Assembly (NCBI GenBank): GCA_019413925.1
Contig: DXMY01000025.1
Coordinates: forward strand, 42,386 to 106,385
DNA from: Collinsella sp.
GTDB lineage: Bacteria; Actinomycetota; Coriobacteriia; Coriobacteriales; Coriobacteriaceae
Length of the DNA: 64,000 nt
Direction of reading: 5' to 3'
Shown: positions 26,386-33,829 of the stretch, one piece after another
How positions within the stretch are numbered: the first letter of the stretch is position 1
Layout: the number at the start of each line of letters is the position of its first letter
Translations under genes and position numbers: made by a program
The notes under the pieces: model-generated
Told to the model about the DNA's origin: nothing
What the model saw: the letters and a program-made list of their open reading frames with translations, nothing else
The model's database searches: none

Positions 26386-27222
26386 ATGGCACAGAGTAAG
26401 GCAGAATACCCCACCCCCGACTGCCTGGCGCCCGCCGCGATCGAGGCTAAGTCCGAGGCCGCCGGCGTTACCAAGGCCAACCTGCCGGTCTCGAAGGCCT
26501 TTTTGCTCGCCATGTTCGCCGGAGCGTTTATCGCCTTCGGCGGCCTGTTCTTCACGGTCTTTCTGAGCGATCCCACGCTTGGCTGGGGCGCCCAGCGCTT
26601 CGTGGGCGGTCTTGCTTTTTGCCTGGGACTGGTGCTCGTGCTCATTTGCGGCGCGGAGCTGTTTACCGGTAACTCGCTTATGGTATGCGCGCTTAAGAGC
26701 AAAAAGATTACGCTCGTCCAGATGTTCAAGGCTTGGGCTGTTGTGTGGATCGGCAACTTTGCCGGCGCCCTGTTCGTTGTCTTTTTGATTTACATGGCAG
26801 CTATTTATAAGCTCAACGGCGAGGCCGTCGCCAATGCCATGGTGAGCGTCGCCGCCGGTAAGGTTGCGATCGACGCCGTTACCATCTTCTTCCGCGGCAT
26901 TTTGTGCAACATCTTTGTCTGCCTGGCCGTATGGATCGGCACTGCCGGCAAGACCGTGGTCGACAAGGTCGTGGGCATTTTGCTGCCCATCGCTGCCTTT
27001 GTGGCCTGCGGTTTTGAGCACTGCGTCGCCAACATGTACTTTTTGCCCATGGGTATTTTGATGCACTCCTGCGGCTATGGAGCCGATGTCGCTGGCGCCG
27101 ATGCCCTCAACGCTGCCGGGTTGGCGCTCAACCTTACGGTCGCCACGCTGGGCAATATCGTGGGTGGCGCCCTGATCGTGGCGCTGGGCTACTGGTTTAT
27201 CTACGCCAACAAAGAGTCCTAA
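26386..27222 (+). CDS. Formate/nitrite transporter (FocA/NirC family)
   Basis: Pentameric inner-membrane channel for small monovalent anions. It has 278 aa and six hydrophobic segments. FAGAFIAFGGLFF in TM1, GAELFTGNSLMVCALKSKK (the TM2 loop) and RGILCNIFVCLAVW are family motifs. GFEHCVANMYFLPMGI holds the conserved pore His. The ATG at 26386 is supported because upstream in-frame codons run through the tRNA-derived region. The Sec machinery nearby suggests formate (used by Sec formate dehydrogenases) but nitrite or hydrosulfide cannot be excluded. Confidence 0.88.
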   Translation: MAQSKAEYPTPDCLAPAAIEAKSEAAGVTKANLPVSKAFLLAMFAGAFIAFGGLFFTVFLSDPTLGWGAQRFVGGLAFCLGLVLVLICGAELFTGNSLMVCALKSKKITLVQMFKAWAVVWIGNFAGALFVVFLIYMAAIYKLNGEAVANAMVSVAAGKVAIDAVTIFFRGILCNIFVCLAVWIGTAGKTVVDKVVGILLPIAAFVACGFEHCVANMYFLPMGILMHSCGYGADVAGADALNAAGLALNLTVATLGNIVGGALIVALGYWFIYANKES

Positions 27223-27244
27223 AGGACCCAACCCATAACCGACC

Positions 27245-27331
27245 AAAAAGGGACAGGTTTATTTTGGCAGGTTTTGAGCGAGGCGCTGCGCCGTCTTGTC
27301 ACGAGCTGCCATAATGGACCTGTCCCTTTTT
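27245..27331. repeat. Inverted repeat between the formate-channel gene and selA
   Basis: AAAAAGGGACAGGT (27245-27258) pairs perfectly with ACCTGTCCCTTTTT (27318-27331) over a 59-bp loop. The T-run could terminate the upstream gene. It shares the GGGACAG core with the palindromes at 12507 and 21125. Confidence 0.8.
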
Positions 27332-27406
27332 GCATGTGCGTTGCCGCATTTTGCTGCTGACGACAAAGGGGGCCCGCTTTTTATTGAACATGTCGAAAGG
27401 CTTTCC

Positions 27407-28861
27407 ATGAGCGACTGCGAATCCATGCCTGCCGAGGTGCGCGACCGCCTGCGCTCCATTCCCGCCGTTCACGAGCTGCTGGCCGAGTGGCCGGTCATGA
27501 AGGCTGCCGGCGATGCGGGCGACATGATTGTGCGCGAGGCGATTGATGCCGAGCTCGATGCCGAGCGCGAGGCGATTCGCTCTGGCGTCCCCGCTAGGAA
27601 TAAGCGCGAGCTCGCCTTGGCCATCGAGCAGCGGTGCCACCGACTGTCGCTGCCGACCCTGCGCCCTGCCGTCAACGCGTCGGGCGTTGTGATTCACACC
27701 AATCTGGGCCGTGCTCCGCTTGCTCCCGCAGCGGTGCAGGCGGTGGCCGATGTCGCCCGCGGCTACAGCACGCTCGAGTATGACGTCGCGACCTGTGCCC
27801 GTGGGGGCCGCAAAGAGCATGCCGCGCGTCTGCTGCGCACGCTCACGGGGGCGCAGGACGCCCTGGTTGTCAACAACAACGCCGCGGCGGTGCTGCTGGT
27901 GCTTGCCGCGCATGCAAGCGGCAAAGAGGTCATCGTGAGCCGTGGCGAGCTTGTCGAGGTGGGCGGCAGCTTCCGCATTCCCGATATCATGGCGGCTTCG
28001 GGTGCCAAGCTTGTCGAGGTGGGCTCCACCAACCGCACGCATCTGGATGATTACCGAAGCGCCATTACGCCCAATACGGCGATGATCTTGAAAGTTCATC
28101 CTTCTAACTACCGTATCGAGGGTTTCCACGAGGAGGTTTCCGCGGCGGAGCTTTCTGCGCTGGCGCATGAGCACGGGCTGTTACTGTACGAGGACCAGGG
28201 CTCGGGCGCTTTGCTTACAGATGAGGTGCTCGTCGATGCTGGGGAGAAGCCCACGTCCGCCTCGCTTTGCGCCGGCGTTGACGTCGTCTCGTGCTCGGGC
28301 GACAAGCTGCTCGGCGCCTCGCAAGCGGGCATTATTCTCGGTAGCGCCCAGGTAATCGCCGCCTGTGCCTCGCATCCGCTTATGCGCGCGCTTCGCCCCG
28401 GCAAGCTCACGCTCGCGGCGCTCGAGGCCACTTTGCGCCTGTATGTGACCGGATCCGATACAGCGCATCGGGAGATCCCGGTGCTCAACATGCTTTCCGG
28501 CGCGCCGGCTCCGCTCGAGCGTCAGGCCAAGCGCCTGCATGACCGCATGCTGCGCAAGCTTCGCGAGTCTCAGTGTGAGGAGGCGGTGGAGCTGCAGGTT
28601 GTCGAGGGCGTGTCTGCTCCGGGCGGCGGTTCGCTGCCGACCGTCGAGCTCCCAACTTTTTGCGTTGCCGTCTGTCCCGTCGATGGGCGTCTATCCGCCG
28701 ATGGCCTAAAGCGCGCTATGGTACAGGAGCCCGATACGCCGGTTGTGACGCGCGTGCGGCACGACCAGGTGCTTTTTGACGTTCGCACGCTTTTGCGCGA
28801 CACCGACCTTGACCTGTGTGCGTCTGCGTTGGTGGATGCCGTGCGGGCGGGTTTGCGTTGA
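27407..28861 (+). CDS. selA: L-seryl-tRNA(Sec) selenium transferase
   Basis: PLP enzyme that converts Ser-tRNA(Sec) to Sec-tRNA(Sec) with selenophosphate. It has 484 aa from ATG 27407, which follows GAAAGG; the frame is open upstream through a palindrome, so the longer version is rejected. INTNLGRAPL-type strand (visible as VVIHTNLGRAPLAPAA near residue 90), NNNAAAVLLVL and CSGDKLLGASQAGIILG (PLP lysine near residue 299) define SelA. selB begins inside its stop codon, so the two are translationally coupled. Confidence 0.96.
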   Translation: MSDCESMPAEVRDRLRSIPAVHELLAEWPVMKAAGDAGDMIVREAIDAELDAEREAIRSGVPARNKRELALAIEQRCHRLSLPTLRPAVNASGVVIHTNLGRAPLAPAAVQAVADVARGYSTLEYDVATCARGGRKEHAARLLRTLTGAQDALVVNNNAAAVLLVLAAHASGKEVIVSRGELVEVGGSFRIPDIMAASGAKLVEVGSTNRTHLDDYRSAITPNTAMILKVHPSNYRIEGFHEEVSAAELSALAHEHGLLLYEDQGSGALLTDEVLVDAGEKPTSASLCAGVDVVSCSGDKLLGASQAGIILGSAQVIAACASHPLMRALRPGKLTLAALEATLRLYVTGSDTAHREIPVLNMLSGAPAPLERQAKRLHDRMLRKLRESQCEEAVELQVVEGVSAPGGGSLPTVELPTFCVAVCPVDGRLSADGLKRAMVQEPDTPVVTRVRHDQVLFDVRTLLRDTDLDLCASALVDAVRAGLR

Positions 28862-30831
28862 TTACCGCGCTTGAGCTTGTCGAGTGTCCCGTTGTCGTTG
28901 GAACAGCAGGACACGTCGACCACGGAAAGTCGGCCCTTATCGAGGCGCTGACCGGCAAAAATCCCGACCGTCTGGAGGTCGAACGGCGCCGAGGCATGAC
29001 CACTGAGCTCGGCTTTGGCGAGCTCGAGCTTCCCAGCGGCAAGCTTGTCGGCCTGGTCGACGTGCCCGGGCATGCGCACTACCTGCGCGCGATGGTACAG
29101 GGTGCCACCGGCGTGGGCGTTGCGTTGCTGGTGGTTTCTGCCGTTGAGGGCGTGATGCCGCAGACGCGAGAGCACGTGTACGTGTTGGAGCTGTTGGGCG
29201 TGAGGCACCTCGTGGTGGCACTCACGATGCGCGATCTGGCCGATGACGAGACGGCGGAGCTCGCCGAGCTCGACGTGATGGACTTCCTCGGCGATACCGT
29301 CTTTGCCGATGCGCCCGTGGTGCCTGTTTCCTCGCGCACGGGCGTGGGCATCGAGGACGTTCGCCTTGCCCTCGATGCAGCCATCGACTCTTTCCTGGCC
29401 GATGCCGGATCCCGCCCGGTGCGCCCCGGTCTGGCCCCGCGCCTGCCCATCGACCGCTGCTTCACCATCAAGGGATCCGGGACGGTCGTCACGGGCACGC
29501 TTCACGATGCCCCCGTAGCGGTGGGCGACGAGCTCGTCTCATGTCCCGCGGGCGTGCGCTGCCGCGTGCGCGCGATTCAGGTGCATGGTGATACTCCTCG
29601 GGCGTTGCCCGGGCAGCGCGCGGCGCTCAACATCGTGGGCGACGGTGCGGGCGACCTTCCGCGTGGCGAGGTCCTCTGCGGGTCTGGTGCTGAGGGCTCG
29701 ACGCTCAGGCTCATCGCCCGCTTCACGTATCTGGGGCGCGAGGGCACCAAGCCCGCGCCCTTCGAGTCCGGTACGCGCGTTCATGTGATGGCGGGTACGG
29801 CGGAGGTCCTTGGCCGTATCATGCTCATGGAGGGTGAGGGACCCATTGAGGCTGGCGAGACCCGCATCGTGCAGGTCCGTCTGGAGGAGCGCCTTCCCGT
29901 GCGATCGGGCGACGGCCTCATTGTGCTCGCGTTCTCGCCGGTGGTGCTTATCGGCGGCGGTCGTGTTCTTCTTTCGCGGTGCCGCCGCTCGCGCGTCCTC
30001 TCCGCGGGCGAGTGCGCGCTGCTCGGGGCCCTGGATGCCGACGACCGCGCCGCCGCCGTTGCCGCATGGTTGGGGCTGCAGCGCCTGCCTGTGCCCGCCG
30101 CGGCCGCAGCCCGTGCTCTCGATCTTTCGGGTGCCGAGGCGGCTGCGCTCCTGCACGGGGCGGTTTCCTCGGGTGACGCCGTGGCGCTTCATGCCGAGCG
30201 CTCGACCGAGGAGCTCTATGCCGCCCCCGCTGTGCTCGATGCCGCCCTCGCCACGCTCTCCGTCACGTTGGCCGCCATGCACGGGGCCGCGCCCAAGCAG
30301 ACGGGTTTCACGCCGGGCGAGGTCGCGCATGCCGCCTGGCCGACAGCGGGCGAAGACATCGCGTCCGCGCTCGTTCTCGAGGGCTGTGCGCGCGGCGTGT
30401 GCACCGTCGACGGTGCCGAGGTGTTCGACCCGCACTCTGCCGCTGCGGCGATACGTGTGGTGCGCGAGGCGAGCCAGCGCATCGTGGCCGCCCTCGACGA
30501 GGCGGGTCTCGGTGCGGCGACGCTGCCCGAGGTGGGTGAGCGTCTGCAGCTCGATCGCGACACCATGGCGCGTGCCCTGCGCGAGCTTTCGCTCAACCGC
30601 GCGATCGTTAAGATCGAACGCGACGTTGCCTTGTCTGCCGCCGCCGAGGCCCATGCACGTGAGGTCGTCGCCGCGGCTATCGAGGCTGCTGGCGGCGTTG
30701 CCACGACGAGTGTGCTGCGCGAGGCCTTAGGCGTGTCGCGCAAACGAGCCATTAGCATCTTGGAGCACCTGGATGCGGTGCGTTTTACGACGCTCAACAA
30801 GGAGGCCGGCGCTCTCAGATCCCTGCGCTAG
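28858..30831 (+). CDS. selB: Selenocysteine-specific elongation factor
   Basis: GTPase that carries Sec-tRNA to UGA codons marked by a SECIS. It has 657 aa from TTG 28858, which overlaps the selA TGA (TTGA junction). G1 is AGHVDHGKS (residues 17-25), G2/G3 region RRRGMTTELGF and DVPGH (68-72), then EF-Tu-like domains II and III. A C-terminal array of winged helices (about residues 400-657) recognises SECIS RNA. Odd: the G4 position reads ALTMRD (residues 121-126) where SelB usually has TKxD, so the lysine is replaced by Met. Same operon as selA; tRNA-Sec follows. Confidence 0.95.
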   Translation: MITALELVECPVVVGTAGHVDHGKSALIEALTGKNPDRLEVERRRGMTTELGFGELELPSGKLVGLVDVPGHAHYLRAMVQGATGVGVALLVVSAVEGVMPQTREHVYVLELLGVRHLVVALTMRDLADDETAELAELDVMDFLGDTVFADAPVVPVSSRTGVGIEDVRLALDAAIDSFLADAGSRPVRPGLAPRLPIDRCFTIKGSGTVVTGTLHDAPVAVGDELVSCPAGVRCRVRAIQVHGDTPRALPGQRAALNIVGDGAGDLPRGEVLCGSGAEGSTLRLIARFTYLGREGTKPAPFESGTRVHVMAGTAEVLGRIMLMEGEGPIEAGETRIVQVRLEERLPVRSGDGLIVLAFSPVVLIGGGRVLLSRCRRSRVLSAGECALLGALDADDRAAAVAAWLGLQRLPVPAAAAARALDLSGAEAAALLHGAVSSGDAVALHAERSTEELYAAPAVLDAALATLSVTLAAMHGAAPKQTGFTPGEVAHAAWPTAGEDIASALVLEGCARGVCTVDGAEVFDPHSAAAAIRVVREASQRIVAALDEAGLGAATLPEVGERLQLDRDTMARALRELSLNRAIVKIERDVALSAAAEAHAREVVAAAIEAAGGVATTSVLREALGVSRKRAISILEHLDAVRFTTLNKEAGALRSLR

Positions 30832-30848
30832 GGCTCCGAATCGCCGCT

Positions 30849-31010
30849 CGCCACAAAACCGGCCTATCTACTACGTTTAAGTGACTACCCTCGACCATTT
30901 CAAAAACCGCAAAAATAAAACCGCAGGTAGATGACTTGCCGATGTTACGAAAAAGTGGGTATGGTTTACCCTTGCTGGTTAAACGTAGTAGATGGGCCGT
31001 TTTCGTGGCG
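30849..31010. mobile_element. MITE-like element with 32-bp terminal inverted repeats
   Basis: Left end 30849-30880 and right end 30979-31010 are inverted copies matching at 29 of 32 positions, with the inner 14 bp (TCTACTACGTTTAA) perfect. The 98-bp interior is AT-richer and non-coding. It fills the gap between selB and tRNA-Sec. No clear target-site duplication is seen, so a structural palindrome of other origin is possible. Confidence 0.6.
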
Positions 31011-31027
31011 CGACACTGCGCGTTTGG

Positions 31028-31033
31028 TAAAAT
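31028..31033 (+). promoter_or_regulatory. -10 box of the tRNA-Sec gene
   Basis: TAAAAT lies 12 bp before the mature 5' end of the tRNA. The matching -35 position falls inside the right terminal repeat of the MITE-like element. Confidence 0.4.
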
Positions 31034-31045
31034 ACCGCCACGTTT

Positions 31046-31142
31046 GGGAACGGATGGGCTCCGGTGGGCCCCGCGGTCCTCAAAACCGTTGTGAGGCGTG
31101 CAAAACGTCTTGGATGTGTTCGATTCACATACGTTCCCGCCA
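31046..31142 (+). tRNA. selC: tRNA-Sec (anticodon TCA)
   Basis: 97 nt with encoded CCA. Features of tRNA-Sec: long acceptor (GGGAACG 31046-31052 with CGTTCCC 31132-31138, plus an eighth G/A mismatch); 6-bp D stem GGGCTC/GGGCCC with a 4-base CGGT loop as in E. coli selC; 7-bp variable arm GAGGCGT/ACGTCTT; and T-stem ATGTG/CACAT with loop TTCGATT. The anticodon stem GCGGT/ACCGT encloses CCTCAAA, giving TCA at 31080-31082. Position 33 is C rather than the near-universal U. It follows selA-selB, completing the Sec decoding set. Confidence 0.93.
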
Positions 31143-31156
31143 ACGCATCCTGCCAA

Positions 31157-31189
31157 CCGCCACAAAGGTGCCTGTCCTCTTTGTGGTGG
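31157..31189 (+). terminator. Hairpin after tRNA-Sec
   Basis: 11-bp stem CCGCCACAAAG with CTTTGTGGTGG (one G-U pair) and an 11-base loop, 14 bp after the tRNA. It lacks a U-run, so its terminator role is only suggested. Confidence 0.4.
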
Positions 31190-31404
31190 TATGGACCACG
31201 TGGACGAAACAGCTTCGAAACACGCGATTTGTACGTCGGGTGCTCAAAAACGCTTCTACCTGCATCGTAATCAAAACGAAACATCTGCTCGTCGGCTTAT
31301 GCGAAACTTTGCTGCAACAGTGCGATATTATCCATACTCGATAAAGCTCGCGGCGTATGAGGCGCCGCGAACGACACCTTTCTTTTCCATCAATTGGAGG
31401 AAGC

Positions 31405-32760
31405 ATGAGCTACACGCAGAAAGTTCTCGACGAGCTCAAGGCCCGCTATCCCGAGCAGCCTGAGTTCATCCAGGCCGCGACCGAGATCCTCGGCACCATC
31501 CAGCCGGCGCTCGACGCCCATCCCGAGTACGAGGAGGCCGCCCTGCTTGAGCGCCTCGTCGAGCCCGAGCGCATCGTTATGTTCCGTGTCCCCTGGGTCG
31601 ATGACCAGGGCAAGGTTCAGGTCAACCGCGGCTATCGTGTCGAGTTCAACTCTGCCATTGGACCCTACAAGGGCGGCCTGCGCTTTAACCCGACGGTCAC
31701 CCTGGGCATGCTCAAGTTCCTGGGCCTGGAGCAGATCCTCAAGAACAGCCTGACCACCCTTCCCAGGGGCGGCGGCAAGGGCGGCTCCGACTTTGACCCC
31801 AAGGGCAAGTCCAACAACGAGATCATGCACTTCTGCCAGTCCTTCATGACCGAGCTCTATCGCCACATCGGCCCCAACACCGACGTTCCCGCCGGCGACC
31901 TGGGCGTTGGCGGCCGTGAGGTTGCCTACATGTTCGGTCAGTACAAGCGCCTGACCAACGAGTGGACTGGCGTCCTCACCGGCAAGGGCCTCTCCTTTGG
32001 CGGCTCGCTCGCCCGTACCGAGGCCACCGGCTACGGTCTGGTCTACTTTGTGGACGAGTACCTCAAGAGCCGCGGCGACTCCTTCGAGGGCAAGAACGTC
32101 GTCGTTCACGGCTCCGGCAACGTCGCCATCTACGCCGTCCAGAAGGTCTCCCAGCTCGGCGGCAAGGTGCTCGCCTGCTCCGATACTCACGGCTGGGTCG
32201 AGGATCCCGACGGCATCGACTACACCGTGCTCGAGCATGTCTACAACAAGAAGCGCTCCGGCCACGACAAGGGCGTCACGCTCGCTATGTACGTCGACGA
32301 GATGCCTAATGCCACGTGGCACGAGGGCGACGGCCGCGGCGTGTGGCAGCTTCCCTGCGACATCGCGCTGCCATGCGCTCGCGAGAACACGCTGCTGCTC
32401 GAGGATGCCCAGGCACTCGTCGCCAACGGCTGCAAGGTGGTCGGCGAGGGCGCGAACATGCCCACGACCATCGAGGCCACGACCCACTTCCAGGAGAACG
32501 GTGTCGCCTTTATGCCCGGCAAGGCTGCCAACGCCGGCGGCGTGCTCGTGTCCGGCCTGGAGATGAGCCAGAACGCCGAGCACCTGTCCTGGACCTTCGA
32601 GGAGGTCGACGGCAAGCTCGAGCAGCTCATGCGCGGCATGTTCCACAATGTGGACGACACCGCCAAGGAGTACGGCGAGGAGGGCAACTTTGTCATGGGC
32701 GCAAACATCGCCGGCTTCCTGAAGGTCGCCGATGCCATGCTCGCCCAGGGTGTCTGCTAA
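31405..32760 (+). CDS. gdhA: Glutamate dehydrogenase, NADP-type
   Basis: Reductive amination of 2-oxoglutarate with ammonia. It has 451 aa, the usual size of the hexameric small GDH. Catalytic-region motifs GPYKGGLRFNPTV and GGGKGGSDFDPKGKS are visible, followed by GSGNVAIYAVQKV for the Rossmann fold. Cofactor preference for NADP is inferred from the subfamily. ATG at 31405 follows TTGGAGGAAGC. Single gene with its own terminator; highly biased codons indicate strong expression. Confidence 0.95.
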   Translation: MSYTQKVLDELKARYPEQPEFIQAATEILGTIQPALDAHPEYEEAALLERLVEPERIVMFRVPWVDDQGKVQVNRGYRVEFNSAIGPYKGGLRFNPTVTLGMLKFLGLEQILKNSLTTLPRGGGKGGSDFDPKGKSNNEIMHFCQSFMTELYRHIGPNTDVPAGDLGVGGREVAYMFGQYKRLTNEWTGVLTGKGLSFGGSLARTEATGYGLVYFVDEYLKSRGDSFEGKNVVVHGSGNVAIYAVQKVSQLGGKVLACSDTHGWVEDPDGIDYTVLEHVYNKKRSGHDKGVTLAMYVDEMPNATWHEGDGRGVWQLPCDIALPCARENTLLLEDAQALVANGCKVVGEGANMPTTIEATTHFQENGVAFMPGKAANAGGVLVSGLEMSQNAEHLSWTFEEVDGKLEQLMRGMFHNVDDTAKEYGEEGNFVMGANIAGFLKVADAMLAQGVC

Positions 32761-32785
32761 ATCTTCGCTTGACATAGCATTGATA

Positions 32786-32819
32786 AGGCTCCCAGTCATC
32801 TTGGCTGGGAGCCTTTTTT
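32786..32819 (+). terminator. Terminator of gdhA
   Basis: 10-bp perfect stem AGGCTCCCAG with CTGGGAGCCT and a T6 tail. Confidence 0.92.
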
Positions 32820-32914
32820 GATCCGCATGCGACGGAGGAAAACGGTTCATTTTGTCCCGACACGAGCTATGCCCCCTCGTTTGGTACACTTAAAAGTACT
32901 GGACAAGTGAAGAG

Positions 32915-33829
32915 ATGGGGGAGAACGTGCTCAAGTTCGGTACCTACGTCCGTGTTGGAAACGCGGCCGAAGCCTATGAGCTCTTACAGAAGAACCGCAA
33001 TAACAAGATTGTGGGCGGTGGCATTTGGATGCGCCTGGGTTCGCGTCGCGTCGCGACGGCGATTGACCTTTCGGCCTGCGGACTCGATCAGATCGAGGAG
33101 ACCGAGACCGAGTTTCGCATCGGTGCCATGTGCACCCTGCGCCAGCTCGAGCGCCATGCCGGGCTCAACGCGCTTGTCAACAATGTCTTTGAGTTCGCCG
33201 TCCACGACATCGTGGGTGTGCAGCTGCGCAATACCGCTACGGTGGGCGGCAGCATCTACGGCCGCTTTGGCTTCTCGGACGTGCTTTCGGCTTTCCTGGC
33301 GCTCGATTCCTATGTTGAGCTGACGGGCGCCGGTCGCGTGCCGCTCGCGGAGTTCGTGGACATGGGCTACGTACGTGACGTGATCGAGCATGTCGTGGTC
33401 GTCAAGCACGATTACCGCGCGAGCTATGAGGCCGTGCGCAAGGCCGCGACCGACTTCCCCTCCTTAAACGTCACCGCCGCCTGGTGGGACAACAGCTGGC
33501 ACGTCACCGTGGGCGCCCGCCCGCTGCGCGCTACCTTGCTTCAGGGCGAGGCATGTGGCCTTTCCAGCGAGCAGCCTTCCGAGGACGAGCTTCGCGCCCT
33601 TGCTGCATCCGTGCGTGCCCTGAGCTACGGAACCAACCTGTGGGGCTCGGTCGAGTACCGCCGTCGCATCTCGGCACCGCTCGCCGTCCAGGCCGTGCGT
33701 CGTGCCGCCGGCATCGAGCTTTCTGCCGCGCTTGCCCGCGAGCTCGAGACCGTGCAGATTCCTAAGTTTGCCACGGACGAGTATTCCTGCCGCCGCGTGC
33801 CCGGCGTCGATTCTAGCGAGGTGCGCTAA
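32915..33829 (+). CDS. FAD-binding subunit of a xanthine-dehydrogenase-family molybdenum hydroxylase
   Basis: Medium subunit that passes electrons from the 2Fe-2S clusters to FAD and an acceptor. It has 304 aa. IVGGGIWMRLG near residue 32 and RNTATVGGSIYGRFGFSD near residue 105 are the FAD-binding motifs, though the first lacks the usual GGT. The C-terminal CO-dehydrogenase flavoprotein domain follows. It overlaps the next gene by one base (TAATG at 33826-33830), indicating a tightly coupled operon. Substrate unknown: purine, nicotinate or another heterocycle. Confidence 0.85.
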   Translation: MGENVLKFGTYVRVGNAAEAYELLQKNRNNKIVGGGIWMRLGSRRVATAIDLSACGLDQIEETETEFRIGAMCTLRQLERHAGLNALVNNVFEFAVHDIVGVQLRNTATVGGSIYGRFGFSDVLSAFLALDSYVELTGAGRVPLAEFVDMGYVRDVIEHVVVVKHDYRASYEAVRKAATDFPSLNVTAAWWDNSWHVTVGARPLRATLLQGEACGLSSEQPSEDELRALAASVRALSYGTNLWGSVEYRRRISAPLAVQAVRRAAGIELSAALARELETVQIPKFATDEYSCRRVPGVDSSEVR

